Shown here one piece after another: positions 17,210-25,301 of a stretch of DNA of 64,000 bases; within the stretch, counting starts at the first letter, position 1, and each line of letters opens with the position of its first letter. The notes under the pieces are model-generated. The model worked only from the letters and a program-made list of their open reading frames with translations. It searched no databases and had not been told where the DNA came from. Location: the NCBI RefSeq assembly GCF_003363265.1, contig NZ_QRBF01000003.1, positions 62,001-126,000 of the forward strand, read 5' to 3'. The stretch comes from Dyella psychrodurans (GTDB lineage Bacteria; Pseudomonadota; Gammaproteobacteria; Xanthomonadales; Rhodanobacteraceae). Position numbers and translations under genes: made by a program.

Positions 17210-17833
17210 ATGCCGTTCTGGCTGATATGTCTGGTTGCACTGTCATTCCCGCTGTCCGCATCGGCCAACCCTCCCGCCACATCCGCGCCTCGCACAGCGC
17301 CTGCCTCCGTGGCGGTTTGCACGGGTTGCCACGGCCCGCAAGGAGCAGGCTCGGCGGCCGGCATGCCACGCATCGCAGGCATGGACCCGCGTTATCTTGC
17401 GCACGCACTTGCCATGTTCAAGGCAGGAACGCGTAGCAGCGACATCATGCAGCCCATCGCACGAACACTTTCTGATGCGGATATAGACGCGCTCTCAACG
17501 TACTTTTCGTCGCAACATCCGGCGCTCGCCGCCTCGCAGCAAGCGCCCTCGCCACAGTTGATTACGGCCGGTCGCACGTTGGCGATGCATGGTGATTCAA
17601 ACGGCGTGGCCGCCTGCTTCGCGTGCCATGGCCCTGGGGGCACCGGAAACGGTCAGCGCTTCCCCAGTATCGCCGGCGAGCCTGCCGCTTTCGTGGTCAA
17701 TCGTTTGCACGAATTCCAAGCGCGCGCCCGCGCCGGCAACGTCAAGCCGGGGTCGATGACCGAAGTGGCTTCGCGACTCACCGATGCCGAAATTAGAGAG
17801 GCTTCTGCGTATCTATCGGTGACGTCGCCCTGA
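17210..17833 (+). CDS. Periplasmic diheme cytochrome c (c4-like)
   Basis: A 207-residue protein with two class I cytochrome c domains. The first heme motif is CTGCH (Cys37) and the second CFACH (Cys136). Each domain has a following Met-containing axial-ligand segment (DIMQPIARTLSD and GSMTEVASRLTD). I chose ATG 17210 because it gives a clean signal peptide (MPFWLICLVALSFPLSASA); earlier in-frame starts exist at 17114 and 17078. Cytochromes c4 carry electrons to terminal oxidases, and the aa3 oxidase genes lie 7 kb to the left. The link is only contextual. Confidence 0.88.
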   Translation: MPFWLICLVALSFPLSASANPPATSAPRTAPASVAVCTGCHGPQGAGSAAGMPRIAGMDPRYLAHALAMFKAGTRSSDIMQPIARTLSDADIDALSTYFSSQHPALAASQQAPSPQLITAGRTLAMHGDSNGVAACFACHGPGGTGNGQRFPSIAGEPAAFVVNRLHEFQARARAGNVKPGSMTEVASRLTDAEIREASAYLSVTSP

Positions 17834-17851
17834 CGACGTTGCGAATTGGCG

Positions 17852-18232
17852 TCAGCCCGCGGCGGCCTTTTGCCTTCGTTTGGCTACGCGCATCCGGTCG
17901 GCAGCTTGCACCTGATGGGCTGTCATGATGGCTGGCAGCAGACCCGGGAAACGCTGCTCGATCTCTGCGCAACGCGTGGTGTTGCGCATCTCCACGCCTT
18001 GCCGCTCGCTACGAATCAGCCCCGCTTCGCGCAGCGCGCGAAAATGCTGCGAGAGCGTAGACTTGGGAATGTCGCGGTCGCTGATCTTCAGAAAGTTCGA
18101 ACACGTGGCGCCGCTGGAGATCGCCAGTTCCGCATAAATGGCCGCGCGAACCGGATCGGACAGAGCATGGAGAATGCCCTCTACGGTGATGTCCTCGATC
18201 GATGGATGAATCAACGGTCTCATGACCGGCAT
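17852..18232 (-). CDS. ArsR-type winged-helix repressor
   Basis: A 126-residue winged-helix regulator. The core runs GILHALSDPVRAAIYAELA, then the recognition region KSTLSQHFRALREAGLIRSERQG, which is the ArsR pattern. There are no ELCVCD-type metal-binding cysteines; the single Cys near TCSNFL is isolated, so a metal sensor is unlikely. The start at ATG 18232 is supported by AAGG about 10 bases upstream; ATG 18223 is an alternative. It is divergent from an SDR gene across 92 bases that contain a perfect inverted repeat overlapping the SDR promoter. It therefore probably represses the SDR gene and perhaps itself. Confidence 0.9.
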   Translation of the reverse strand: MPVMRPLIHPSIEDITVEGILHALSDPVRAAIYAELAISSGATCSNFLKISDRDIPKSTLSQHFRALREAGLIRSERQGVEMRNTTRCAEIEQRFPGLLPAIMTAHQVQAADRMRVAKRRQKAAAG

Positions 18233-18244
18233 TTTACAGGCGCC

Positions 18245-18284
18245 TTGACAACTAGTTCCATAGTTCATATGTTGCGAACTATGG
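18245..18284 (+). promoter_or_regulatory. SDR promoter overlapped by an ArsR operator
   Basis: A -35 box TTGACA (18245-18250) and a -10-like TATGTT (18268-18273) are 17 bases apart. A perfect inverted repeat CCATAGTTC-N9-GAACTATGG (18258-18284) covers the spacer and -10. It is the obvious operator for the divergent ArsR-type regulator. Binding would block the SDR promoter. Confidence 0.7.
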
Positions 18285-18324
18285 TATTAAAGAACTTTCC
18301 CACCCACACAGGTCAAGAATCGTC

Positions 18325-19071
18325 ATGAGCAAGCTCAAGGGTAAGGTCGCCTTGGTCACCGGGGCATCCAAAGGCATCGGCGCCGCCATCGCCAAAGCGT
18401 TGGCCGCAGAAGGCGCGTCGGTAGTCGTGAACTACGCATCCAGCAAGGCCGGTGCCGAAGCGGTGGTCGCGGAGATCGCGAAGGCCGGCGGCAAGGCCGT
18501 CGCCGTGGGCGGCGATGTGTCCAAGGCTGCGGATGCGCAGTCGCTGGTCGACGCCGCGGTCAAGCAGTTCGGTCGCCTCGACATCCTGGTGAACAACTCC
18601 GGCGTCTACGAGTTCGCGCCGCTGGAAGAGATCACCGAGGAACACTTCAACAAGCACTTCAACGTCAACGTGCTCGGCCTGCTGCTGACCACCAAGGCCG
18701 CGGCAAAGCATCTAGGCGAAGGTTCCAGCGTCATCAACATCGGCTCGCTGGTCACGCGCCTCACTCCGCCCGGCAGCGCCGTCTACACCGCCACCAAGGG
18801 CGCGGTCGACGCCATCACCGGCGTGCTGTCGCTCGAACTCGGCCCGCGCAAGATTCGCGTGAATGCGCTCAATCCGGGCATGGTCGAAACCGAAGGCACC
18901 CACTCGGCCGGCTTCATCGGTTCGGACTTCCACACCCATGCCACCGCGCAGACGCCGCTCGGCCGTATCGGCCAGCCTCGCGACATCGCGTCGATCGCCG
19001 TGTTCCTGGCTTCCGACGATTCGTATTGGTTGACGGGCGAACATTTGTTCGCCGCTGGCGGCATGCGCTGA
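18325..19071 (+). CDS. SDR family NAD(P)-dependent oxidoreductase
   Basis: A 248-residue classical short-chain dehydrogenase. It has the cofactor motif TGASKGIG near residue 13, NNSG at the end of beta 4, the catalytic Ser in NIGSLVTRL and the catalytic YTATK, and it ends with the usual GGMR-type tail. It resembles FabG/glucose-dehydrogenase-like SDRs of general 'ketoreductase' annotation. The substrate cannot be told from sequence. It is controlled, by inference, by the divergent ArsR repressor. A strong terminator follows 17 bases after the stop, so it is monocistronic. Confidence 0.92.
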   Translation: MSKLKGKVALVTGASKGIGAAIAKALAAEGASVVVNYASSKAGAEAVVAEIAKAGGKAVAVGGDVSKAADAQSLVDAAVKQFGRLDILVNNSGVYEFAPLEEITEEHFNKHFNVNVLGLLLTTKAAAKHLGEGSSVINIGSLVTRLTPPGSAVYTATKGAVDAITGVLSLELGPRKIRVNALNPGMVETEGTHSAGFIGSDFHTHATAQTPLGRIGQPRDIASIAVFLASDDSYWLTGEHLFAAGGMR

Positions 19072-19088
19072 TTGGTTGCTCCTGATAG

Positions 19089-19120
19089 ACAAGGCCCCGC
19101 TCGAAAGGCGGGGCCTTGTT
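19089..19120 (+). terminator. Rho-independent terminator after the SDR gene
   Basis: A stem ACAAGGCCCCGC / GCGGGGCCTTGT with a short TCGAAAG-type loop. The T-tract is weak, but the stem is long and perfect. It also faces the leftward gene ending at 19144. Confidence 0.8.
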
Positions 19121-19143
19121 CAATTTGAGCGCAAGCCATCACG

Positions 19144-19590
19144 CTATTGCACGGGAGTACCCATGTTCTCGGCGACAAAGCGAAAACAGTACTTTCCGGC
19201 TGGATGCTTCCAGTCCGAGGCATTGGGGATGTAGTAAGACCGCATATTGCGACCGCTCCACTGGCTGGATGCTTCATCAAAGGTTGCGCAGAGACTGTAC
19301 GTATCTGCGTCACCGCGATTGTAGATGTAGGGTGTACCGGTAACCGGATCCCTGCTATCCGTCGTACTTACGCCCACATCGCCAAGATCCAATGGAAGCG
19401 ACTTGTGTTGCGTCCAGTACATATGAATACCGAGCGACACGCGCCCAAGCTCGGAAACCCTACGCTGGTCCAGTTGCAATGCGCGCTGATGTCCAGGTGT
19501 CCCAAGCACGCGCAAACCAGCCGCCACCGCGCCGATCATAATGATCGAGGCGACCCCCAGAAGTATGCGCACACCCATATGCGGATTCAT
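19144..19590 (-). CDS. Hypothetical single-pass membrane protein
   Basis: A 148-residue protein with one N-terminal helix (ILLGVASIIMIGAVAAGLRVL). A soluble part follows with a helical start (ALQLDQRRVSELGRVSLGIHMYW) and a small domain, PVTGTPYIYNRGDADTYSLCATF, which recalls the 'DPxTGxPYxY' segment of pseudopilin-like or DUF-type periplasmic proteins. Two cysteines (TYSLC, GKYCF) could form a disulfide. It overlaps the DUF5671-like gene upstream by ATGA, so the two are cotranslated. I do not recognise a defined family. Confidence 0.75.
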   Translation of the reverse strand: MNPHMGVRILLGVASIIMIGAVAAGLRVLGTPGHQRALQLDQRRVSELGRVSLGIHMYWTQHKSLPLDLGDVGVSTTDSRDPVTGTPYIYNRGDADTYSLCATFDEASSQWSGRNMRSYYIPNASDWKHPAGKYCFRFVAENMGTPVQ

Positions 19591-20225
19591 GCCGCCCCCT
19601 CATCGCGGCGCAGATCCCAAAGGTAATATCCGAATATCGCGCCTGCTATGAGGCCGGCAGCAAGCACTTTGAGCGCGAAGCGGGTGGTGATTTCGCCACC
19701 CAGAAAGCCATCAACCAATGTAATCAAATCACAAATAAGGACGACGGCCGCGACAAAAAGCGTGAGATACGTAAGCCACCGGCGAACGGCCGATTGCCGT
19801 TTTATCGCATGTTGCTTGAGTTCTCGTCCGATTTTTGCGGATAGCAGTAGAAAAACCGGGAATGCGATGACGATGGTGGCAACCGCCCAGCGGATATTTT
19901 CTTCAACGCCGTTGGCATACGGCAAAGCTGCATCCGGGAAACTGCGGTTGATCAGCTCAAATAGAAGAGTGCCAAGGTGATAAGCGCTCAGATAAAGCGT
20001 GGTAAACAGCACCAGATAGAGAAAGGCCTCCCGCGCCGATAAATAAGCACGCGGACGCGGCACGGGCACGGAAAAATCCACATCCGCATACGCCGCCATC
20101 GCACTTCGCGCCTGCTCCGGCGCCCAGCCTGCTTCAAACAACGCCTTTTCGATGCTTTGACGCGAACATCCGCGCATCAGCGCATCGCGCACGAACTGAT
20201 CCAGGTCCTGCGTCGCACCGGCCAT
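19587..20225 (-). CDS. DUF5671-like membrane protein
   Basis: A 212-residue protein. The N-terminal 45 residues form a small helical domain (LDQFVRDALMRGCSRQSIEKALFEAGW) of the kind that recurs at the front of such membrane proteins. Four hydrophobic segments follow (EAFLYLVLFTTLYLSAYHLG; WAVATIVIAFPVFLLLSA; WLTYLTLFVAAVVLICDLI; LKVLAAGLIAGAIFGYYLW). A LYLV...TLYLS helix followed by IRWAVA is typical of DUF5671. AGGGGG precedes the ATG at 20225. It overlaps the downstream 148-residue gene. Function unknown. The lower GC of this pair compared with neighbours is noticeable. Confidence 0.78.
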   Translation of the reverse strand: MAGATQDLDQFVRDALMRGCSRQSIEKALFEAGWAPEQARSAMAAYADVDFSVPVPRPRAYLSAREAFLYLVLFTTLYLSAYHLGTLLFELINRSFPDAALPYANGVEENIRWAVATIVIAFPVFLLLSAKIGRELKQHAIKRQSAVRRWLTYLTLFVAAVVLICDLITLVDGFLGGEITTRFALKVLAAGLIAGAIFGYYLWDLRRDEGAA

Positions 20226-20954
20226 GTGTCCCCCTGTCCCTTTTGTGTGGAAACGTGCATCGACTCACGTCGACTGCGCACGTTCCACACTATGGCATGG
20301 CGAAATGGCCGAGCAAGGGCGAAAGCCTGCGCTCTTTGCAACGATGCTTCTCGGGAAAACCGCGACGAATGACCGGCGACGTCGCTCGACAAACGACAAG
20401 TGACGACGCGCGTCGATACAGTTGAGTGGATCGATTTGCACGGTGCAGCGCGGAGCGCTGGGAAACCGACTCTTATTGCCTATGCACGCTGCCGTCGCCG
20501 ATACCCAGGCAAAGACGTGCGAACCGCTTGGGAGCTACGGCACGAACCGGGTCGATCCGCCGGGTGGTGCCTCGCTCAGGCTGCGACACTCCGACACTGC
20601 TGGACAAAGCGCTCACCTTGCCAGCCTCACTGCCAAACACCTGCTGGAAAAACTGCGGAACCGAGGACGAATGCATGACGACCTCCGTGGATGCTTGATG
20701 GAGAATCAAGTTAATGCACTGACAAACCGCTTAAAAGCGATATCTGTGCAACTCAGTCTTGAATTTTTATCAAGCTAGCCACTGCGATCTGCGAGGTATC
20801 CCAGGCCATGGATGGTCAGCGGCCTTTGGCCACATCACCCACACGCTGGCCGAATTGCCCCCCGCCTGAGTCCCGTTTGCCCTCCCCGTCGCCGCGCTCT
20901 TGCGTGACAGTGCTGTGCATACCGCGCCGTAGGGTGCGAGGGGAGGATTTCGCC
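20226..20954. other. 729-base region without a supported gene
   Basis: The stretch lies between divergent genes. It contains a long hairpin at 20245-20290, near the leftward gene, and an AT-richer tract at about 20700-20780 that may carry the promoter of the beta-helix operon. Several short overlapping open frames exist at 20400-20780, but none has a ribosome-binding site, domain or credible composition. I see no RNA gene. Confidence 0.55.
20245..20290. promoter_or_regulatory. Near-perfect 13-bp-arm inverted repeat
   Basis: Arms GTGTGGAAACGTGC (20245-20258) and GCACGTTCCACAC (20278-20290) pair with one bulged base around a 19-base loop. It is 20 bases upstream of the DUF5671-like start, so it lies in its promoter or leader. 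Operator or leader-hairpin function is a guess. Confidence 0.45.
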
Positions 20955-22190
20955 ATGCGCAAGACCCACATGCTGATCGGCATCGCGCTGCTGCTGGCTG
21001 CCTGCAGTCACCAGGAGTCCGCTCAGCAAAGTCAGACGGATCAATCGTTCGAGAGTAAGCTCGAGCAGCAGTTGCTCGATGCCAAGCCCGGCAGCGTCAT
21101 CGACATTCCCGCCGGACACTACGCGTTGAAGCGCGGCCTGAGCCTGCGCACGGATGGCGTGACCATTCGCGGCGCCGGCATGGACAAAACGGTGCTGTCC
21201 TTCAAGGGCCAGGTCGTCGGCCCGGAAGGCCTGCTGGTGAACGCCAATGACTTCACCATCGCGAACCTCGCCATCGAAGACACGATGGGCGATGCGCTGA
21301 AGATCAATCAGGGCAGGAACATCACGATCCACGGCGTCCGCATCGAGTGGACGGACGGCCCCAGCAGCACCAACGGCGCATACGGCCTGTATCCGGTGAA
21401 AACGCAGAACGTGCTGATTGAAGATTCCGTGGTGATCGGCGCCTCGGATGCGGGCATCTATGTCGGACAGTCGAACGACATCGTCGTACGACGCAATCGG
21501 GCTGAACAGAACGTGGCCGGCATCGAGATCGAGAACTCGGTGAATGCAGACGTCTACGACAACACCGCCACCAAGAACACCGGCGGCGTGCTGGTCTTCA
21601 ACATGCCCAACCTGTCGCAGGCCGGTCACGCCACGCGCGTGTTCCACAACAAGGTGTTCGCCAACAACACCGGCAATTTTGCGAAAAAGGGCGCGGCCGT
21701 CGCCAGCGTGCCGGCCGGTTCGGGCATCGTCGTCAACTCCAACGACAAGGTGGAGATTTTCGACAACGACATCGCCGACAACCAGACGGCCAGCATCATC
21801 ATCTCCAGCTACTTCTCCACCAACTACTACAACACGCGCGGCGTCGCGGCCGATTACAACCCGTATCCGAAGGGCATCTACGTCTACGGCAACCGCATCA
21901 CCGGCGGCGGCGATTCGCCGGACGGTTTGAAGTTGAAGACACTGAAGACCGCCGTCTACGGTCTCACCGGCAAATTCCCAGACGTGGTCTGGGACGGCTA
22001 TGCCGATCCGAAGGATGTCGTGGATGGCCTGCCGCCGCCGAACGATCGCATCTGCATCCAGGATGTGAATGGCGTGCTGAACATCGACGGCCCGCATGGC
22101 TACAAGAGCCCGAGCACGGACACCAAAGCGTATCAGTGCACCTTGCCCAAACTGCCGCCGGTCGTGTTGAACCCGCAGCCGAAAGTCTGA
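20955..22190 (+). CDS. Parallel beta-helix repeat lipoprotein
   Basis: A 411-residue lipoprotein with a signal peptide and lipobox LLAAC (Cys17). The body is a right-handed parallel beta-helix with repeats such as GVTIRGAGMDKTVLSFKG, NITIHGVRIEW, NVLIEDSVVIG and DIVVRRNRAEQN, the fold of pectate-lyase-like proteins. The family is the one that typically lies next to SO2930-type diheme cytochromes, as here (12 bases to the next gene). The ATG at 20955 has AGGGGAGG upstream; the frame is open to 20808. Catalytic activity is unproven; an outer-membrane or periplasmic role linked to electron transfer is inferred from the conserved pairing. Confidence 0.88.
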   Translation: MRKTHMLIGIALLLAACSHQESAQQSQTDQSFESKLEQQLLDAKPGSVIDIPAGHYALKRGLSLRTDGVTIRGAGMDKTVLSFKGQVVGPEGLLVNANDFTIANLAIEDTMGDALKINQGRNITIHGVRIEWTDGPSSTNGAYGLYPVKTQNVLIEDSVVIGASDAGIYVGQSNDIVVRRNRAEQNVAGIEIENSVNADVYDNTATKNTGGVLVFNMPNLSQAGHATRVFHNKVFANNTGNFAKKGAAVASVPAGSGIVVNSNDKVEIFDNDIADNQTASIIISSYFSTNYYNTRGVAADYNPYPKGIYVYGNRITGGGDSPDGLKLKTLKTAVYGLTGKFPDVVWDGYADPKDVVDGLPPPNDRICIQDVNGVLNIDGPHGYKSPSTDTKAYQCTLPKLPPVVLNPQPKV

Positions 22191-22201
22191 GAGCGTTGTC
22201 C

Positions 22202-23362
22202 ATGCAGATGAAGATGTGGTTGTGCGGGGGAATGTTGCTTGCGCTGTTGTGCCTGTCGGGCTGTCATCGCGAGATGGATCCCGTCGCGTTTCACGACAGC
22301 GGCTATCCGCAAAAATTGAGCGACTGGCACGTGGTCGAAGCGCGCGACGGCGTCCTTCAGTTGAACGACGGCGTCGTGCCCTACGAACTCAACACGCCGC
22401 TGTTCACCGACTACGCGCACAAGCTGCGCACGATCTGGATGCCCAAGGGCGTATCGGCCAAGTACAACCCGACCGACACCTTCGATTTTCCGGTCGGCAC
22501 GATCATCAGCAAGACGTTTTTCTATCCGCTCCCCACAGGCGAGGCGCGCAACGCCACCGACTTGGCTCGCACGTACGACACCAGCCGCGACTTCGCAGGC
22601 CCGGGGCAAGGTTTGAAACTCGCCCATGTGCATCTGGTCGAGACGCGCCTTCTGGTGCGTCGCCAGGACGGCTGGGTGGCGATTCCTTACGTATGGAACG
22701 CAGACCAGACCGACGCCGTGCTCGCCCGCACCGGCGATGTGCAGGCATTGACGCTGGTCAGCGACAGCGGCGCGCGCGAAAACTTCAACTACGTCGTGCC
22801 GGACCAGAGCCAGTGCGTGAGCTGCCACGCACACGACTGGACGACGCGCGCGCTGCAGCCGATCGGTCCCAAAGCGCGCCATCTCAACCGCGACTACCGC
22901 TATGCGGACGGCGACGAGAACGAACTCGCGCATTTGATGCGCGTGGGCTATCTCACCGGCGCGCCTGCTCCGGCCGATGCGCCGCGCAATGCCAACTGGA
23001 TGGACAAGCATGCACCGCTCGATGCACGTGCACGCGCCTATCTCGACATCAACTGCGGTCATTGCCACAACCCGCAGGGCGCCGCGAATACCACCGGCCT
23101 GACGCTGGACATCGCCACGCCCGAAGATCACCACATCGGCATCTGCAAACCGCCGACTGCTGCGGGCCAGGGTACGGGCGATCACTACTTCGACATCGTG
23201 CCGGGTCATCCGGACGACTCGATCCTGCCTTACCGGCTCAGCTCCGCCACACCCGGCACGATGATGCCGGAGCTCGGTCGCAGCACCGTGCATCAGGAAG
23301 GCGTTGCGCTGATCAAGGCGTGGATCGCATCGCTACCCGGCGAGTGCGTGGTGCTTCATTGA
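22202..23362 (+). CDS. SO2930-family diheme c-type cytochrome lipoprotein
   Basis: A 386-residue lipoprotein (lipobox LSGC, Cys21) with two heme-binding motifs, CVSCH (Cys205) and CGHCH (Cys285). The N-terminal half has the conserved block VVPYELNTPLFTDYAHKLRTIW and FPVGTIISKTFFYP of this family, and the C-terminal end contains MMPELGRSTVHQEG, with a possible Met axial ligand. It follows the beta-helix lipoprotein by 12 bases. It probably passes electrons from an unidentified periplasmic oxidation. The partner enzyme is not known. Confidence 0.88.
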   Translation: MQMKMWLCGGMLLALLCLSGCHREMDPVAFHDSGYPQKLSDWHVVEARDGVLQLNDGVVPYELNTPLFTDYAHKLRTIWMPKGVSAKYNPTDTFDFPVGTIISKTFFYPLPTGEARNATDLARTYDTSRDFAGPGQGLKLAHVHLVETRLLVRRQDGWVAIPYVWNADQTDAVLARTGDVQALTLVSDSGARENFNYVVPDQSQCVSCHAHDWTTRALQPIGPKARHLNRDYRYADGDENELAHLMRVGYLTGAPAPADAPRNANWMDKHAPLDARARAYLDINCGHCHNPQGAANTTGLTLDIATPEDHHIGICKPPTAAGQGTGDHYFDIVPGHPDDSILPYRLSSATPGTMMPELGRSTVHQEGVALIKAWIASLPGECVVLH

Positions 23363-23417
23363 ACCGAGCGACTGAAGTGCAAAACGACCGCCATCATCGT
23401 CCCTTCCCTGGAGCATC

Positions 23418-24470
23418 ATGAAAGAAACGGCATTGGTCACCGGCGGCAGCGGCTTCGTGGCCAGCCATGTGATTCAGCAGCTGCTCCAGGCCGGCGACGC
23501 CGTTCACGCCACGGTGCGCAGTCTTGCCAACGAAGCCAAGATTCGCCCTCTGCGTCAGCTGCGACAGCAATTTCCCGATCAATTGCAGCTGTTCGAGGCG
23601 GATCTTCTCGCGCCAGGTTCTTTCGATACCGCCCTGAAGGGTTGCACCGTCGTTCACCACATTGCATCGCCCTTTTTGCTGCCGGAAAAAATCAAGGACG
23701 GCAAGCGGCAAATGCTGGAACCCGCACTGTTCGGCACCCAAAACGTGCTCGACAGCGTGAACCGGTCAAAGGACGTGCGACGCGTGGTGATGACCTCGAC
23801 GGTCGGCGCCATCTTTGGCGATTACATCGATGTGCTGGGCATGAAGGACCAGACGCTTGCGGAAAGCTACTTCAACACCAGCAGCACGATCGAAAACAAT
23901 CCTTACCACTACGCCAAGGTCGAGGCCGAGAAAGAAGCCTGGCGCATGTGCCGCGCGCAGGATCGCTGGAGCCTGGTCACCATCAACCCCGGCATGATTC
24001 TCGGGCCGTCGCTGACGCCCGCTTCGGAGTCGGGCAGCCTGTTTCTGCTCGACGAGATGTTCAAGGGCTACTTCTTTTACGGCATGCCGAATTTGAGCCT
24101 GACGACGGTCGACGTTCGCGAAGTCGCCACGGCGCACATCCACGCGGCGCGCCTGCCGCAGGCGCAAGGACGCTACATCCTTGCGGAGAAAGACATGATT
24201 TCCTTCGCGGAGATCTCCAAGATCGTCCGCAAGATTCACCGGCGCCCCTGGTTGCTGCCCAAGCATCAAGTGCCGGACACGGTGGTCAGGCTGATCGGGC
24301 CGTTCTTCGGATTGACGCAGGATTACATCCGCAAGCACCTGGGGATTCGCTTCAAGGTGGACAACCGCAGAAGCATCGACGAACTCGGCGTCGTCTATCG
24401 GCCGATCGAACAAACGCTGCATGAGCACTACCGCAGCTGGGCCGCACAACGCGCGGGTGCCACGGCGTGA
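23418..24470 (+). CDS. NAD-dependent epimerase/dihydroflavonol-reductase-like SDR
   Basis: A 350-residue extended SDR. It has the cofactor motif TGGSGFVASH near the N-terminus, then DLLAPGSFDTALKGCTVVHHIASP, the catalytic Ser/Thr region VVMTSTVGAIFG and the YHYAKVEAEK active-site Tyr/Lys. This pattern is shared by dihydroflavonol 4-reductase and aldehyde reductase homologues. TGGAG lies 7 bases before the ATG. It is the third gene of the unit with the beta-helix and cytochrome lipoproteins (55-base gap). Its substrate is unknown; reduction of a ketone or aldehyde intermediate is plausible. Confidence 0.88.
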   Translation: MKETALVTGGSGFVASHVIQQLLQAGDAVHATVRSLANEAKIRPLRQLRQQFPDQLQLFEADLLAPGSFDTALKGCTVVHHIASPFLLPEKIKDGKRQMLEPALFGTQNVLDSVNRSKDVRRVVMTSTVGAIFGDYIDVLGMKDQTLAESYFNTSSTIENNPYHYAKVEAEKEAWRMCRAQDRWSLVTINPGMILGPSLTPASESGSLFLLDEMFKGYFFYGMPNLSLTTVDVREVATAHIHAARLPQAQGRYILAEKDMISFAEISKIVRKIHRRPWLLPKHQVPDTVVRLIGPFFGLTQDYIRKHLGIRFKVDNRRSIDELGVVYRPIEQTLHEHYRSWAAQRAGATA

Positions 24471-24532
24471 ATCGGTGCGCGATGTCCCGCATGGCTCAAC
24501 AACGTGCGCGCGGAAACACGCGCCGATATGAC

Positions 24533-25213
24533 TCAGCGCGCCGCGTTGCCCTGCAGGCGCTGGATGTTGCTGGCCAGGCTCGCGGCGACGAGGCGCATTA
24601 CGGATGGCGCATCGAGCGCGGGATCGTCGAACAGCATTTCCAGCGCCGCGAAGGCCATGCTGTCCGCCACGCGGCTGATGAGTTGCAGTTCGCCCACCGG
24701 GATATCCGGAAAAGCTTCAATCAAACGCGCTGTGGCCTGAGTCGCGACCTCGGTCGCCGATTCGAGCCGGACATCCTGCAACATGGGAATCGCGCGCAGC
24801 GCGCGCATGATCCAGATGCCGCCCGTGGTTTTGCGCGTGATCTCGTAGGTTTCCAGCAGCAACCCCGTCAGCGCATCTTCCAGATGCCGGGCCGAGACAA
24901 ACGCCGCGGGCGTCAGCCACTGCGCAAGCAACGCATTCTGCTGGTGCATCAGGCGCAAGCCCAGCTCATGCAGCATGGCGTACTTGTTCGGGAAGTAGCG
25001 ATACAGGGCGGGCGGCGACAGGCCGGCACGCTGGCAGACCAGATTGGTGCTGAGCTGCTCGAAGCCCACCTCGGCCAGGGCCTGGGCCGTGACATCCAGC
25101 AAATGTTCGTAGGTTTCGGCGGCGCGGGGCTGTGCCGGCGTCACCTTGAGCGCCAGATCGAGCTTGGGGCGCTTGGCGCCGGGGCGGGGCCGCTTCTTGG
25201 TCGGGGCTGGCAC
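24533..25213 (-). CDS. TetR family transcriptional regulator
   Basis: A 226-residue regulator. After a basic, Pro/Lys-rich tail of about 25 residues comes the TetR helix-turn-helix (LLDVTAQALAEVGFEQLS ... RAGLSPPALYRYFPNKYAML). The C-terminal ligand domain is of the type found in many 'hypothetical' TetR proteins. It is convergent with the SDR and divergent from the seven-gene catabolic run starting at 25302. The intervening 88 bases carry palindromic AT-rich sites. It most likely represses the downstream operon and may sense its substrate or an intermediate. Confidence 0.9.
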   Translation of the reverse strand: MPAPTKKRPRPGAKRPKLDLALKVTPAQPRAAETYEHLLDVTAQALAEVGFEQLSTNLVCQRAGLSPPALYRYFPNKYAMLHELGLRLMHQQNALLAQWLTPAAFVSARHLEDALTGLLLETYEITRKTTGGIWIMRALRAIPMLQDVRLESATEVATQATARLIEAFPDIPVGELQLISRVADSMAFAALEMLFDDPALDAPSVMRLVAASLASNIQRLQGNAAR

Positions 25214-25247
25214 GAACGTGGGTCCTGGCTTTGGGGCTTGCGTGAAT

Positions 25248-25274
25248 TATAGCTAGAACTATATTGTAGCTAAT
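25248..25274. promoter_or_regulatory. Candidate TetR operator between divergent genes
   Basis: The AT-rich block holds an inverted repeat TATAG-CTAGAA-CTATA (25248-25263) and two TAGCTA hexamers with centres 17 bases apart (25250-25255 and 25267-25272). It lies between the TetR start (25213) and the kinase ATG (25302), the expected place for an autoregulatory operator. No binding data are implied. Confidence 0.5.
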
Positions 25275-25301
25275 ACTATCTTTTTGGGGAGCAAGTCATT
25301 C

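Noticed and set aside
20422-20778. A 118-residue open frame in the long gap
   Set aside because: It overlaps other frames of similar length, has no ribosome-binding site and no domain or membrane pattern.
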